Source: Metabacillus arenae
Lineage (GTDB): Bacteria; Bacillota; Bacilli; Bacillales; Bacillaceae
DNA length: 44,510 bases
Reading direction: 5' to 3'
Assembly: GCF_014773385.1 (NCBI RefSeq)
Contig: NZ_JACXAI010000049.1
Location: forward strand, 1 to 44,510
Part shown: piece after piece, positions 17,463-26,100 of the stretch
How positions within the stretch are numbered: position 1 is the stretch's first letter
Layout of the letters: each line of letters starts with the position of its first letter
The notes under the pieces: generated by a model
Told to the model about the DNA's origin: nothing
The model's database searches: none
What the model saw: the letters and a program-made list of their open reading frames with translations, nothing else
Translations under genes and position numbers: made by a program

Positions 17463-17544
17463 ATATGCATGCGCAAACAAATAGTTATTCGATGTTTCCC
17501 ATTCTAAATTCTAGGCATCATAATTATATGTATGTGCAAACAAA
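17463..17544 (+). repeat. Pair of 19-bp direct repeats in the ene-reductase leader
   Basis: ATATGCATGCGCAAACAAA (17463-17481) recurs as ATATGTATGTGCAAACAAA (17526-17544), with 17 of 19 bases identical and 63 bp from start to start. They flank the transcript leader and may be additional regulator sites. Confidence 0.55.
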
Positions 17545-17567
17545 CAAAAGAAAAGGAGTTTTCCGTT

Positions 17568-18614
17568 ATGAGTCGTTTATTCAGTTCATATACAATTAAA
17601 AATCTAACGTTGAAAAATCGTATTGTTATGTCACCGATGTGTCAGTATTCAGTCTCAAAAGAAGATGGTATCCCAAACGATTGGCACTTTGTTCACTATG
17701 TCTCAAGAGCGATCGGAGGAACAGGTCTCATTATTATGGAAATGACTAGTGTTACCCCCGAGGGGCGTATAACAAATGGCGATCTTGGTCTTTGGTCAGA
17801 TGAACAAGTACCACATTACCAACGACTTGTTAATGAAATAAAAAAGTACGACACCAAGGTTGGAATTCAAATTGCTCATGCAGGCAGAAAAGCAGAAGAT
17901 GCCGATCAACCTGTAGGAGCTTCCGATATACCTGTAGAAGTATTACCAGAGGAAACAATTAATGGTGAACTTAAACCCCCAAGAGCTTTAACAAATCAAG
18001 AAGTGAAAGAAACCGTTCAGCAATTTAAACACGCTGCTGAAAGAGCAATAAAAGCAGGTTTTGATACAATCGAATTGCATGGAGCTCATGGTTATCTCTT
18101 GCATCAGTTTATATCACCAAGCATCAACAATCGTACAGATGAGTATGGAAAAGACCTAGCGCTTTTCGGAGAAGAAGTTATTAAAGCGGTCAAAAGTGTA
18201 ATGCCAGAAGATATGCCACTAATCATGCGATTGTCTGCCATTGAATATATAGATGGGGGCTATGACATACCACACTCCATTGATATGGCAAAACGTTTTA
18301 AAAAAGCTGGTGTAGATGTTTTTCACGTTTCAAGTGGTGGGGAAGGACCTCCCGGAGAACGCAAACCACAAAACACACCGGGTTATCAGGTGCCCTTTGC
18401 ACGTGAGTTTAAAAAACAATTAGACCTTCCAGTTATCGCTGTTGGTAAATTAAGTAGCCCAGAACTGGCAGAAGCAACCATTTCAAATGGAGATGCAGAA
18501 CTTGTAGCTATTGCAAGAGGTATGCTTAATGATCCTTATTGGAGTTTGCACGCAGAGAAGAGATTAACTCATAAAGTAAACCCACCTTTTCAATATTCAA
18601 GAGGAATAAGATAA
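17568..18614 (+). CDS. namA: Old yellow enzyme-type NADPH ene-reductase (YqjM/NamA-like)
   Basis: The 348-residue FMN-dependent TIM-barrel enzyme is of the YqjM class, which reduces activated C=C bonds of enals, enones, quinones and nitro compounds with NADPH. Visible family residues are the redox-tuning Cys in MSPMCQYSV, the HAGRKAE loop, the substrate-binding His pair in ELHGAHGYLLHQFISP, an FMN-binding VIAVGKL and the C-terminal AIARGMLNDPYW. The length agrees with YqjM (~338). AAAAGGAG precedes the ATG at 17568; an in-frame ATG at 17532 lies inside the leader repeat and is unlikely. The divergent MarR gene and the dyad in the promoter suggest induction by electrophiles. Likely intact. Confidence 0.92.
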   Translation: MSRLFSSYTIKNLTLKNRIVMSPMCQYSVSKEDGIPNDWHFVHYVSRAIGGTGLIIMEMTSVTPEGRITNGDLGLWSDEQVPHYQRLVNEIKKYDTKVGIQIAHAGRKAEDADQPVGASDIPVEVLPEETINGELKPPRALTNQEVKETVQQFKHAAERAIKAGFDTIELHGAHGYLLHQFISPSINNRTDEYGKDLALFGEEVIKAVKSVMPEDMPLIMRLSAIEYIDGGYDIPHSIDMAKRFKKAGVDVFHVSSGGEGPPGERKPQNTPGYQVPFAREFKKQLDLPVIAVGKLSSPELAEATISNGDAELVAIARGMLNDPYWSLHAEKRLTHKVNPPFQYSRGIR

Positions 18615-18662
18615 GAAATAAGTTTCACTCCATTTTTTTCACTATGTTTGTTCTTTCTCTAC

Positions 18663-18698
18663 TTGACATATCGAGAAATCTAGATATACAATTATACT
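18663..18698 (+). promoter_or_regulatory. arsR-type promoter and operator; leaderless transcript likely
   Basis: TTGACA (18663-18668) is followed after 16 bases by TATACA (18685-18690), or after 18 by TACAAT, putting the transcript start at about 18697-18700, on the ATG at 18700. There is no purine-rich ribosome binding site. The 20-bp segment TCTAGATATACAATTATACT (18679-18698) covers the -10 and recurs with one change before the transporter genes, marking it as the regulator's operator. Confidence 0.65.
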
Positions 18699-18699
18699 C

Positions 18700-19014
18700 A
18701 TGGAACCTATTAATGTATTCAAGGCGTTATCCAACGAAACACGACTGAATATTCTAGAGTGGTTAAAGGAACCCGAGAAGCATTTCCCAAAACAAGGCGC
18801 TCACCTGCCAAAGGGGGTAAGTTCCAAAGGTGGAGTATGTGTTGGGGATATTCAAGAAAAAGCCAAAGTTTCTCAATCTACCGTTTCTAGCTACTTAACC
18901 ATGATGCAAAAAGCTGGTCTGCTTGAATCGATTCGTCATGGTCAATGGACTTACTACAGGCGTAATGAAGAATTTATTCAACAGTTAGCTAAATATTTTA
19001 AAACAGAGATCTAA
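18700..19014 (+). CDS. ArsR-family transcriptional regulator
   Basis: The 104-residue winged-helix repressor has the ArsR/SmtB pattern: VFKALSNETRLNILEWLKEP, a recognition segment VGDIQEKAKVSQSTVSSYLT and the wing SIRHGQWTYYRRNEEF. The single-Cys metal motif ELCVCDL is replaced by GVCVGDI, leaving one cysteine, so classic arsenic or cadmium sensing is doubtful. It resembles ArsR proteins that control small transporters or toxins. The start codon lies at the expected transcript start, so translation is probably leaderless. The duplicated operator implies that it represses itself and the two downstream DMT genes, 79 bp away in the same direction. Confidence 0.88.
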   Translation: MEPINVFKALSNETRLNILEWLKEPEKHFPKQGAHLPKGVSSKGGVCVGDIQEKAKVSQSTVSSYLTMMQKAGLLESIRHGQWTYYRRNEEFIQQLAKYFKTEI

Positions 19015-19055
19015 TTTTTTTGGGTTTCTGTTTTTTTACAGGTTACATCTGTTTT

Positions 19056-19075
19056 TCTAGATATATAATTATACT
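19056..19075 (+). promoter_or_regulatory. Second copy of the ArsR operator, in the DMT promoter
   Basis: TCTAGATATATAATTATACT matches the site at 18679-18698 in 19 of 20 bases. It contains the TATAAT -10 (19064-19069), with GTTACA at 19042-19047 as a 16-base-spaced -35. AAAAAGGAG for the first DMT gene follows directly. Confidence 0.65.
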
Positions 19076-19093
19076 AAAAAGGAGATTTTATCT

Positions 19094-19522
19094 ATGCGTT
19101 TTATATCTTATTTACTAGCCCTATTGGCTGGAGCAGCACTTAGCTTTGAAGGAGCTATCTATGCTGAATTAGGAAAAACAATTGGACAAATAGAAACAAG
19201 TTTTTATAATTTCTTTATGGGTTCAATAATCATGGGGCTGTTATGGCTCTTTTTTGGAAAAGGTAAGCTTTCCTATACATTTGAAGCACCTAAATGGTCA
19301 TTACTTGGAGGTGTCTTGGGTGTTGTTTATATAACCTCAATTGTTGTAAGTGTCCCATTTGTTGGTGTTGGCATAACAATGGTTGCTGTAATTATCGGAC
19401 AATTAGTAATGAGTATGATTATTGAACATTTTGGTTGGCTTGGTAGTATGAAAACCAGGATTAATAAGGAGAAGATTTTTGCAGTTATTTCAATGATTAT
19501 CGCACTTATTTTAATAAACTAG
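19094..19522 (+). CDS. Small DMT-family transporter subunit (YdcZ/DUF606-like), first of a pair
   Basis: The 142-residue membrane protein has about five hydrophobic spans and the DUF606/YdcZ layout: ISYLLALLAGAALSFEGAIY at the N-terminus, IETSFYNFFMGSIIMG in the middle, EAPKWSLLGGVLGVVYI after it, and VAVIIGQLVMSMIIEHFGWL near the end. Such half-size drug/metabolite transporters often occur as pairs and probably form a heterodimer. The substrate is unknown. The second gene starts 13 bases downstream. Control by the upstream ArsR protein is suggested by the duplicated operator. Confidence 0.85.
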   Translation: MRFISYLLALLAGAALSFEGAIYAELGKTIGQIETSFYNFFMGSIIMGLLWLFFGKGKLSYTFEAPKWSLLGGVLGVVYITSIVVSVPFVGVGITMVAVIIGQLVMSMIIEHFGWLGSMKTRINKEKIFAVISMIIALILIN

Positions 19523-19535
19523 GAGGTCTATAATT

Positions 19536-20015
19536 ATGGCTTTATTTATGATTCTATTTACATTGATTGGCGGTATCACATTAAGCGCACAATCATCTAT
19601 CAATGGAACATTTAGTCGAAAAGCTGGAACAATTGAAACAACATTTTTAACCTTTCTCACTGGAACAATGTTTCTTACCATTTTCATTTTATTTTTTGCT
19701 AGTGGAAATGTATTTGCACTTCTAGAAGCACCTAAATGGCAATTAAGTGCAGCATTTTTGGGCACTTTGTATTTACTTCTGAGTGTGATGGCAGTTATTA
19801 GAATTGGGGTTATCGCAACTAGTATTGCTGGTATAGCTGGTCAACTTGTAATTGGTGTAATTATTGATCATTTTGGATGGTTCAATAGTTTAGTCATAGA
19901 ATTAGATATGAAACGTGCCTTCGCATTACTATTTATGATTATCGCACTTTATTTTATCTATAAAGGGAATAAACGCTCTAATAAAGAAGCTTCTTTACGA
20001 GAGAATTTACTATAG
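19536..20015 (+). CDS. Small DMT-family transporter subunit (YdcZ/DUF606-like), second of a pair
   Basis: The 159-residue partner has the same layout as the preceding protein: FMILFTLIGGITLSAQSSIN, IETTFLTFLTGTMFL, EAPKWQLSAAFLGTLYLLLS and IAGIAGQLVIGVIIDHFGWF. A basic tail (KGNKRSNKEASLREN) would face the cytosol. Shared motifs such as the EAPKW loop and HFGW show that the two arose by gene duplication. AGGAGG overlaps the stop of the first gene, so expression is coupled. Probably one half of a heterodimeric exporter, substrate unknown. Confidence 0.85.
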   Translation: MALFMILFTLIGGITLSAQSSINGTFSRKAGTIETTFLTFLTGTMFLTIFILFFASGNVFALLEAPKWQLSAAFLGTLYLLLSVMAVIRIGVIATSIAGIAGQLVIGVIIDHFGWFNSLVIELDMKRAFALLFMIIALYFIYKGNKRSNKEASLRENLL

Positions 20016-20030
20016 CTTACATTGAAATTC

Positions 20031-20156
20031 AAGGGGGCTGTCTAATAAGTTGATTTTTCGGCTATTGGATGCCCCTTTACATGTTTCAGAAAGCTGGTAT
20101 ATTAACATTCTTGAATTTCAATTATTAATGAATTTGCTCTTTTCGGACAGCCTCTT
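20031..20156. repeat. MITE-like element or composite terminator
   Basis: AAGGGGGCTGTC (20031-20042) and GACAGCCTCTT (20146-20156) form imperfect terminal inverted repeats around 103 bp. Inside the left part, AAGGGGGC also pairs with GCCCCTTT (20071-20078), a terminator-like hairpin for the DMT operon. TTGAAATTCAA before and TTGAATTTCAA inside are related palindromes. No coding sequence is seen. Confidence 0.4.
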
Positions 20157-20217
20157 GTTCTAATCCCTCTATCGGCCAAATTTATATTCCTTATTAAGAC
20201 AACTGATTAGCATTAGT

Positions 20218-20334
20218 TTAAGTGCTTTTTTTCACTAACTCATACCGATTATAAATATTAGTTATCCAATTTTGTTCAGAATCATTATTATATTTCATTG
20301 CATTCTCACCATATCTGTTCAACCCAAGCACCAT
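20218..20334 (-). CDS. Unassigned 38-aa ORF, probably a fragment
   Basis: The frame reads MVLGLNRYGENAMKYNNDSE and ends in a lysine-rich tail. It has a protein-like composition but no clear ribosome binding site, and may be the end of a lost gene. The surrounding 20157-20710 stretch otherwise contains only a half copy of the dispersed repeat near 20490-20560 (CTTAACGTTGTTAAAATC and, in reverse, GATTTTCTTGACG). Confidence 0.2.
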   Translation of the reverse strand: MVLGLNRYGENAMKYNNDSEQNWITNIYNRYELVKKST

Positions 20335-20710
20335 GATTTACACCACCCCATCGGGTAGGTTTTCGTCAGCCGGACTGTTGCGGTAAATTCTCGCACCTAT
20401 TAGGCTGGGAACATATTAATTTACTAGGAGAATACCATTTTAATTCAGAGAAAGCGATTTCATTAGATTCTTTAAGACCACTAAAACTTACTTAACGTTG
20501 TTAAAATCGGGGGAATCGTCAAGAAAATCAGCTTAGCGTTATAAATCGTTAAAATGTTGGCGGAACCCCTTTTAGTTATATAAATATTTGGTACTATAAA
20601 AGCATGAAAACAAATATGAGTATTTTTGATGTTTTTTTGAGTCTAATTTGTTTATTTGAATTTGTGGTGAATAGCAAGACTTGAAGGATATAAAAGTAAG
20701 GGAGGATGAT

Positions 20711-21193
20711 ATGATGAATCAATTTGGAACATTACATGAATCAAATGGTCGTTATGCTCTAAGATTTAAACGCTTTTTCTCTTATAAACCCGAAGAAGTT
20801 TTTCGTGTCATTACGGATCCTAGTTACTTCTCCCAATGGTACCCTTTCTCAACGGGGGAGATGGACCTCAGATCAGGAGGTAAGATTGCCTTCGATGACG
20901 GTGAAGGTTCGACATATGAAGGTATTATAACTGAATTAAAAAAACCACATACCTTTGAGTTCCGTGAAGTTGATGATTTGATACAAATCTCATTACTAGA
21001 AGAGGATGAAGGATGCCAAATGGTCTTCACCCACACTTTCGACGATAAGGAAATGGCAATGTATACTGCTGCAGGATGGCATAGATGTTTGGATGTACTT
21101 CACCAGATAGTCAACGGACATCCAGTTGAATGGAAAGATAATTCAGTTGAGTTAAGGGAATTTTATCGGGAAGCATTTGATCGAATTAGTTAA
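20711..21193 (+). CDS. SRPBCC (AHSA1-like) domain protein
   Basis: The 160-residue protein carries a START-like helix-grip domain of the AHSA1 type: ALRFKRFFSYKPEEVFRVIT with FSQWYPFSTGEMDLRSGGKI, then YEGIITELKKPHTFEFREV and a late GWHRCLDVLHQIV. Such proteins bind hydrophobic ligands in a central cavity, and many bacterial members have no known function. GGGAGG at 20700-20705 points to the ATG at 20711 (or the adjacent ATG at 20714, eight bases from the ribosome binding site). It is transcribed alone, with the hairpin repeat at 21291 as probable terminator. Confidence 0.85.
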   Translation: MMNQFGTLHESNGRYALRFKRFFSYKPEEVFRVITDPSYFSQWYPFSTGEMDLRSGGKIAFDDGEGSTYEGIITELKKPHTFEFREVDDLIQISLLEEDEGCQMVFTHTFDDKEMAMYTAAGWHRCLDVLHQIVNGHPVEWKDNSVELREFYREAFDRIS

Positions 21194-21269
21194 ATATTAT
21201 GGAAATAATCCTTTAAAGACTATCAATGGTATGGTATAGGAATTCTCCACCAGTGCTTATTCCAAATAA

Positions 21270-21381
21270 GGGCGCTATTATTAAGTAAACAAAGCCTAAT
21301 TTTCTCGGTATTGTAAGCTAGAAATTAGGCTTTTTATTATTTGGCTTTTCTTAAGGTAGCAACACGGTTTCCTGATGCTGC
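21270..21381 (+). repeat. Dispersed hairpin repeat, copy 3
   Basis: The block opens AGGGCGCTATTATTAAG, has a hairpin AAAGCCTAATTT / AGAAATTAGGCTTTTT (21291-21335), then TTTCTTAAGGTAGC and TTTCCTGATGCTGC. The order is the same as in copy 1. The stem pair GCCT/AGGC replaces GCCC/GGGC, a compensatory change. It likely ends the SRPBCC transcript. Confidence 0.7.
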
Positions 21382-21400
21382 CCCTATACAAGAGTTAAAT

Positions 21401-21424
21401 AAAAAGCCGGTCAGTGACCCGGTG
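21401..21424 (-). terminator. Minus-strand terminator for the DUF2089 operon
   Basis: On the minus strand, CACCGGGTCA and TGACCGG pair with one bulge, followed by CTTTTTAT, 15 bases after the last stop codon of the operon. Confidence 0.55.
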
Positions 21425-21438
21425 TATTCTATAAAAAA

Positions 21439-21726
21439 TTATAGTCTAACCTTAACCTCAGTACCGTCCTTAGCTTTGACATCTATTAGCACGATCCCTC
21501 TATGATTTTTCAGTTCCTTGACGATAGGCTTTAGCGTTTCTGTGTCTATCAGTGGAAAGGTAAAGTCCAGTTTTTTTCTTTCGAAGTGCTCTTTTGTCCA
21601 TTTGTTTGCGTTTTGATGAAAAAATTTTGAAGACAAAATTGAAATACCAATGTTTAAAATAGCATATGGAATTGGGATGGTGAACCAAACGTCTTTTGTT
21701 TTTACTTTTAAAAGCAACATAAGCAA
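21439..21726 (-). CDS. Small membrane-associated protein of the DUF2089 operon
   Basis: The 95-residue protein has one hydrophobic stretch near the N-terminus (FTIPIPYAILNIGISILSSK) and a soluble C-terminal part (DTETLKPIVKELKNHRGIVL, then IDVKAKDGTEVKVRL). The end resembles the VDVKSANGDTVSV ending of the preceding protein, suggesting a shared fold or duplication. It begins three bases after the upstream gene ends, so the two are co-expressed. Function unknown; related Bacillus gene sets (compare yvlABCD) are envelope-stress associated, which is an inference from neighbourhood only. Confidence 0.65.
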   Translation of the reverse strand: MLMLLLKVKTKDVWFTIPIPYAILNIGISILSSKFFHQNANKWTKEHFERKKLDFTFPLIDTETLKPIVKELKNHRGIVLIDVKAKDGTEVKVRL

Positions 21727-21729
21727 ATC

Positions 21730-22116
21730 CTATTCAATAATGACAGAAACGGTATCTCCGTTTGCCGACTTAACATCAACAATTTGACCATCCAATTCGT
21801 TTTCGATTGCATCAATAATAAGGTTTATATCTATATCCTTTACATATTTATCTGATTGAGGAATACTCGCTGCGATACTGTGTCCAGCCATTAATACTAC
21901 CTTGACAAGTTTTATGGGCAAATTGACCGTGACGTTATCATTTTCAGCTGATACAACACGAATTTTTAATGTTTTATCTAAATATTCAGTCGATTTTTCT
22001 GATAGCTTACTTCCGGCTTCTTCTTTTTCTTTTAATATTTGAATCAGTTCTGATCCCTTATCTGTATCAATTTTCCCTTCTTGCACCATCATTAGTACTC
22101 TTGCAATTTCCTCTTT
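21730..22116 (-). CDS. SHOCT-like/DUF2089-operon protein
   Basis: The N-terminal MKEEIARVLMMVQEGKIDTD with DKGSELIQILKEKE is the SHOCT-like oligomerisation helix pair seen at the start of YvlB-type proteins. The rest (LKIRVVSAENDNVTVNLPIK, then KVVLMAGHSI and VDVKSANGDTVSVIIE) is a beta-rich or amphipathic region without named domains. The ATG at 22116 (128 residues) is preferred because GGGAGG stands just upstream; an in-frame ATG at 22140 would overlap the previous gene by eight bases. Middle gene of a three-gene minus-strand operon. Function unknown. Confidence 0.7.
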   Translation of the reverse strand, partial: KEEIARVLMMVQEGKIDTDKGSELIQILKEKEEAGSKLSEKSTEYLDKTLKIRVVSAENDNVTVNLPIKLVKVVLMAGHSIAASIPQSDKYVKDIDINLIIDAIENELDGQIVDVKSANGDTVSVIIE

Positions 22117-22132
22117 CATGGTAAATTCCTCC

Positions 22133-22411
22133 CTATTCATCTTTCAACAGCTTAATGGCTTCTTCTGAAGTGATTTCGCCATTTTCCAACATGGTAACAA
22201 CCTTTTTCTCGTCTACTTCACTTTTCTTCTTCTGCACATATCCAAGTGATGAAATTATGTCTGTTAGCTTGCCTCGGACAGTTGGATATGAAATTCCCAA
22301 CTCCTTTTCAACTTCTTTGATATTCCCTCTGCATGTTAAAAATACTTCCACAAAATGAAGCTGATCCTTTGATAATGACGCCAGCTTGGATAATTCAAAC
22401 TCATTTTCCAT
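22133..22411 (-). pseudogene. DUF2089 protein, N-terminus removed at an IS junction
   Basis: The remaining 92 residues contain the DUF2089 helix-turn-helix core: FELSKLASLSKDQLHFVEVF, then CRGNIKEVEKELGISYPTVR and GKLTDIISSLGY, followed by a SHOCT-like tail (KKVVTMLENGEITSEEAIKL). Family members normally begin with a zinc ribbon of about 25-30 residues with two Cys-x2-Cys pairs just before the ENEFELS sequence. Here the frame starts at MENEFELS, and IS6-family sequence begins two bases upstream. The zinc ribbon and native promoter are therefore missing. It may still be translated, but a clear ribosome binding site is absent. Confidence 0.7.
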
Positions 22412-22412
22412 A

Positions 22413-22981
22413 GTCGTGCGACATATGCGTTGGGTTCATCAATATGGACCGGAATTAGATGAAAGAGTACGAAGTCATCTTAAGCCAACAAATGACTCTT
22501 GGAGAGTCGATGAAACGTATATCAAAGTAAAAGATCAATGGGTGTATTTATATCGGCAGTCGATTCAGAAGGGAATACCATTGATTTTTATTTAAGTGAA
22601 TCAAGAGATAAACAAGCAGCCAATCGCTTTTTCAAGAAAGCCTTGGCTACTTCTTATGTTTGTAAACCTCGTGTCATTACAGTGGATAAAAATCCAGCCT
22701 ATCCTGTAGCGATTCAAGAGTTAAAAGAAGAGAAACGTATGCCTGAAGACATACAAATAGGGCAAGTTAAATATCTCAATAATATTGTAGAACAGGATCA
22801 TCGTTATATAAAGAAGCGAGTTCGTTCGATGTTAGGATTGAAATCATTTCGTACAGCCATTTACATACTAAGTGGTATAGAAGCCATGCATATGATGAAA
22901 AAGAAGCAGGTTCATCAAGGGGTGAAGTCTGCCTAAAATCAAAAAGAATTCATCCATAAATTGTTTGGATTAGCTTCATAA
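22413..22981 (+). pseudogene. IS6-family (IS240-like) transposase, truncated and mutated
   Basis: The sequence reads MRWVHQYGPELDERVRSHLK, NDSWRVDETYIKVKDQWVYL, then after a one-base deletion at about 22556 continues VDSEGNTIDFYLSESRDKQA and VKYLNNIVEQDHRYIKKRVR (DDE elements in SWRVDETY, ITVDKNP and VEQDHR). A premature TAA at 22934-22936 is followed in frame by NQKEFIHKLFGLAS and the native stop. The N-terminal third is missing. The element is dead. Its right terminal repeat is at 23026. Confidence 0.9.
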
Positions 22982-23025
22982 GTTAGCAATTTAAAGAAAA
23001 CTCACACTCTATGTTTCTAACGATT

Positions 23026-23043
23026 GATTTTTGCACCAGAACC
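23026..23043 (+). mobile_element. Right terminal inverted repeat of the IS6-family element
   Basis: GATTTTTGCACCAGAACC is the reverse complement of the typical IS240/IS6 end GGTTCTGGTGCAAA. No matching left end is seen near 22413, in keeping with a deletion of the left part. Confidence 0.8.
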
Positions 23044-23092
23044 CTATAGTTGTCTTCGTACCGCCTATATCTACGCCAACGGCATACGACAA
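23044..23092 (-). pseudogene. ROK-family sugar kinase, first 16 codons only
   Basis: A TTG start behind AAAGAGG opens a frame SYAVGVDIGGTKTTI that runs directly into the IS6 terminal repeat. DIGGTKT is the ATP-binding phosphate-1 motif of ROK kinases. The gene followed the alpha-mannosidase in the same direction and would have phosphorylated a released hexose such as mannose. Everything after codon 16 is gone. Confidence 0.75.
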
Positions 23093-23113
23093 TCTAATAT
23101 TCCTCTTTCCTTC

Positions 23114-26100
23114 TTATCTTGAAACGTCCACCAAAAATGTTTTGATTTCATAAGGTTTAATCTCAAAAATGATTTGTTCTTTATATTGATCTCCGATGGG
23201 TTTCTCCATCAGGTTGCATTCTCTCCAAGACTGAACGGTTAAATCGCTATTAATCTGTACGGTACCGCGTCGTCCAGTAAATTCATGTACTCGAAGAACG
23301 AGTTGGTTTCCATTCTCTGCTTTTTTGACAGTATCCACCATAACATGGTCGGAGGATAATTCGAATAAGGAAAAATCGCAAGACGTTTCCCCCGGAATGT
23401 AGGTAATCGGGTTGTTAAGGTTCCAGGCTTCTTGAACGGTACCTCCATCGATCCAGCTACCCTGATGCGGCAGCAAAGCATAAGTGAAGATATGTGAACC
23501 CTGATCAGCTTCCGGGTCTGGGAACGTAGCTGACTTAATTAAAGAAAGGCGAATGACGTTGTTTTTAATGTCATGACCATATTTACAGTCATTTAGCAGG
23601 CTGACTCCATATCCCGTTTCGGATAAATCCACCCACTGGTGACCTACCGACTCGAAGCGAGCGTAATCCCAACTTGTATTCCAATGAGTCGGGCGTTTGA
23701 CATTCCCGTACTGAATGTCAAACGTTGCTTCCGTGGAGCGGATGTCGACAGGGAAAGCAACTTTTAATAATTGCTGTTTTTCATGCCAATCAACCTGGGT
23801 TTGGAAATCGATTCTACGACTCTCGGAATAGAGGATCATATCTTGCTCAATAGTAGAGTCCATATATCTCCATTCAAAACGAACGACGGTGCGGACAGGA
23901 CCCGTCTCTGTTACCATTACTGATATTAAATGATCTACCTGACGAATTTTTTCCTGATAATAAATTTCGATGTCCCATGCTTCATAACGTATGGGTTTGT
24001 CCTCGAACACTTGTAACATATTACCTTGTGTTCCTTCGGCTAATACCTGTCGTTTGGCTTCCTTATCATAAATCTTGGTTAGTTGTCCTTTTTCATTCCA
24101 CTCGATGTCATAATATGGCGTACTCACTCCAGAGGATGTGGCGCTAAAAGGGATGGCCTGAGATTGATCCTGTTCCGGAGTATATGTGAGGTTCATAAGA
24201 CCCATAGATGGAAGTTCTTCCATTTGAATAATCCAATCTTCTCCTGAACGCTGAGACCGTAATATTTGTCCTTTGGAAGTAGTCCAATATCCACTCTCGG
24301 ATCCTTTCTGTACAGGAATTCGGACGACCCCTGGATGCTTCCATGGTGCGGAATGGAACACGGTGTATCTCAGATGATCTTGATTGTTGACCAATGATTG
24401 AGCCGCAGCAGTCCAAGCCTCTAATCCTATGAGCTCGGCTTCCGCGTATTCCAGCTTGCTGTCCTCGTAAACTTCCTTAATCGAGGAACCTGGGATAATA
24501 TCATGGAATTGATTGCGTAAAATAATTTTCCAACCCTCATTAATCTTCTCCTGAGGATAAGCAGCCCATCCTGAACAAAGTACACTACGTAAGGATTGAA
24601 GCCATTCGGTTTCATGGTAAAGCAGCTCCATTTTCCGATTCATTCTTTTATTATAGGCTTGGCTCGTATACGTCCCTCGATGATATTCAAGATATAACTC
24701 CCCATCCCACATATGAACATATTGATCTGTCTCATTTACTTTATCATGCAGGGATTGGAAGAACTCATCAGCACGTCCAGTTATCACATTGGGCACTCCG
24801 GGAAGCACATTAAGTCGGCGACGCATCTCGAGCATTTCTCGGTTCACGCCTCCTCCTCCGTCTCCGTAGCCATAGGCAAGAAGCAACTCCTCTGTTAAAC
24901 CCTTATCTCGATACCCTTCCCATATTCCTTTAACAGTGTGTGGCTTAATCACACCGTTGTATGTATACCACCAACGGTGACTTTGATTTGGATCTGCTTG
25001 CGGAGTCGTAATAAAATGGGTGAGGATTTCCGTACCGTCGATCCCTCGCCATTTAAACGTATCATGCGGCATGCGATTATATTGATTCCAACTGATCTTG
25101 GTGGTCATAAAGGTATCAATATCCGACTTTCTTAGAATCTGTGGCAAGGCCCAGCTATAGCCAAAAACATCTGGAAGCCATAAATAGCTGCATTCCACTC
25201 CAAATTCTTCGCGAAAAAACTTTTTTCCCATCAGGAGTTGCCTGACCAGTGATTCCCCAGAAGTCAGGTTGCAGTCTACCTCTAGCCACATTGCCCCATC
25301 TGCTTCCCATCGACCCTCTTTAATTCGCTCTCGAATTTTTTCATAAATATCTGGATAGTCCATTTTAATATATTCATAGAGTTGTGGCGTAGTCTGCAAG
25401 AACACGTAATCTGGATATTGATCCATTAGTCTTAGCACGGTAGAGAAGGAACGGGCTGCTTTTTCCCGTGTATGCTTTAAACGCCATAACCAAGCTACAT
25501 CAATATGGGTATGGCCGATACATCGGACCGTAACCTGATTCGTTTTCTCCAGTTTATCTAATTCTGCATGAAGCAGCCCTTGCGCTTCTGCAATCGATCC
25601 ATAGAAGCTTTCAGATCCCGGACGTGACCAATCCACCCTGAGAAAAGCCCGATCTAATGCTCTTAGCAAGGAGGTATACTCGTTTCCATTGGGATCTAAA
25701 ATCGCCACTGTTTCACTAATAGCCCTTGCCGTATAGTAGAGGTCATCCGTCGCCTCATCTAACCAAGCTAAATCCGCTCGATTGATCCTGTGTTCTAGGG
25801 AAGCGGGGGTTTCCATTCCCTCTAAACCGGACCAAAGACGAAATCGAAAGGATAAATCCTGACCTGCAAATTGAGAAGAGAAAAATACTTCTTTATGATT
25901 GGAATCCACCCCCTGGTAAGGCTCTCCATTCAAGTAGAGCAACGATTCAAACCCGGCATTATGTCCGCGTCCCGTTTTTCCAAAATCGAATATACCGAGG
26001 AGTTTACGATCTTTCCACTCCGCAGGAAACGTAACATCTGCCGCTAGCCAGGCGTAAATATCCCTGCCTTCCCATCGGTCGCCAACCCTCATGGTTTTCC

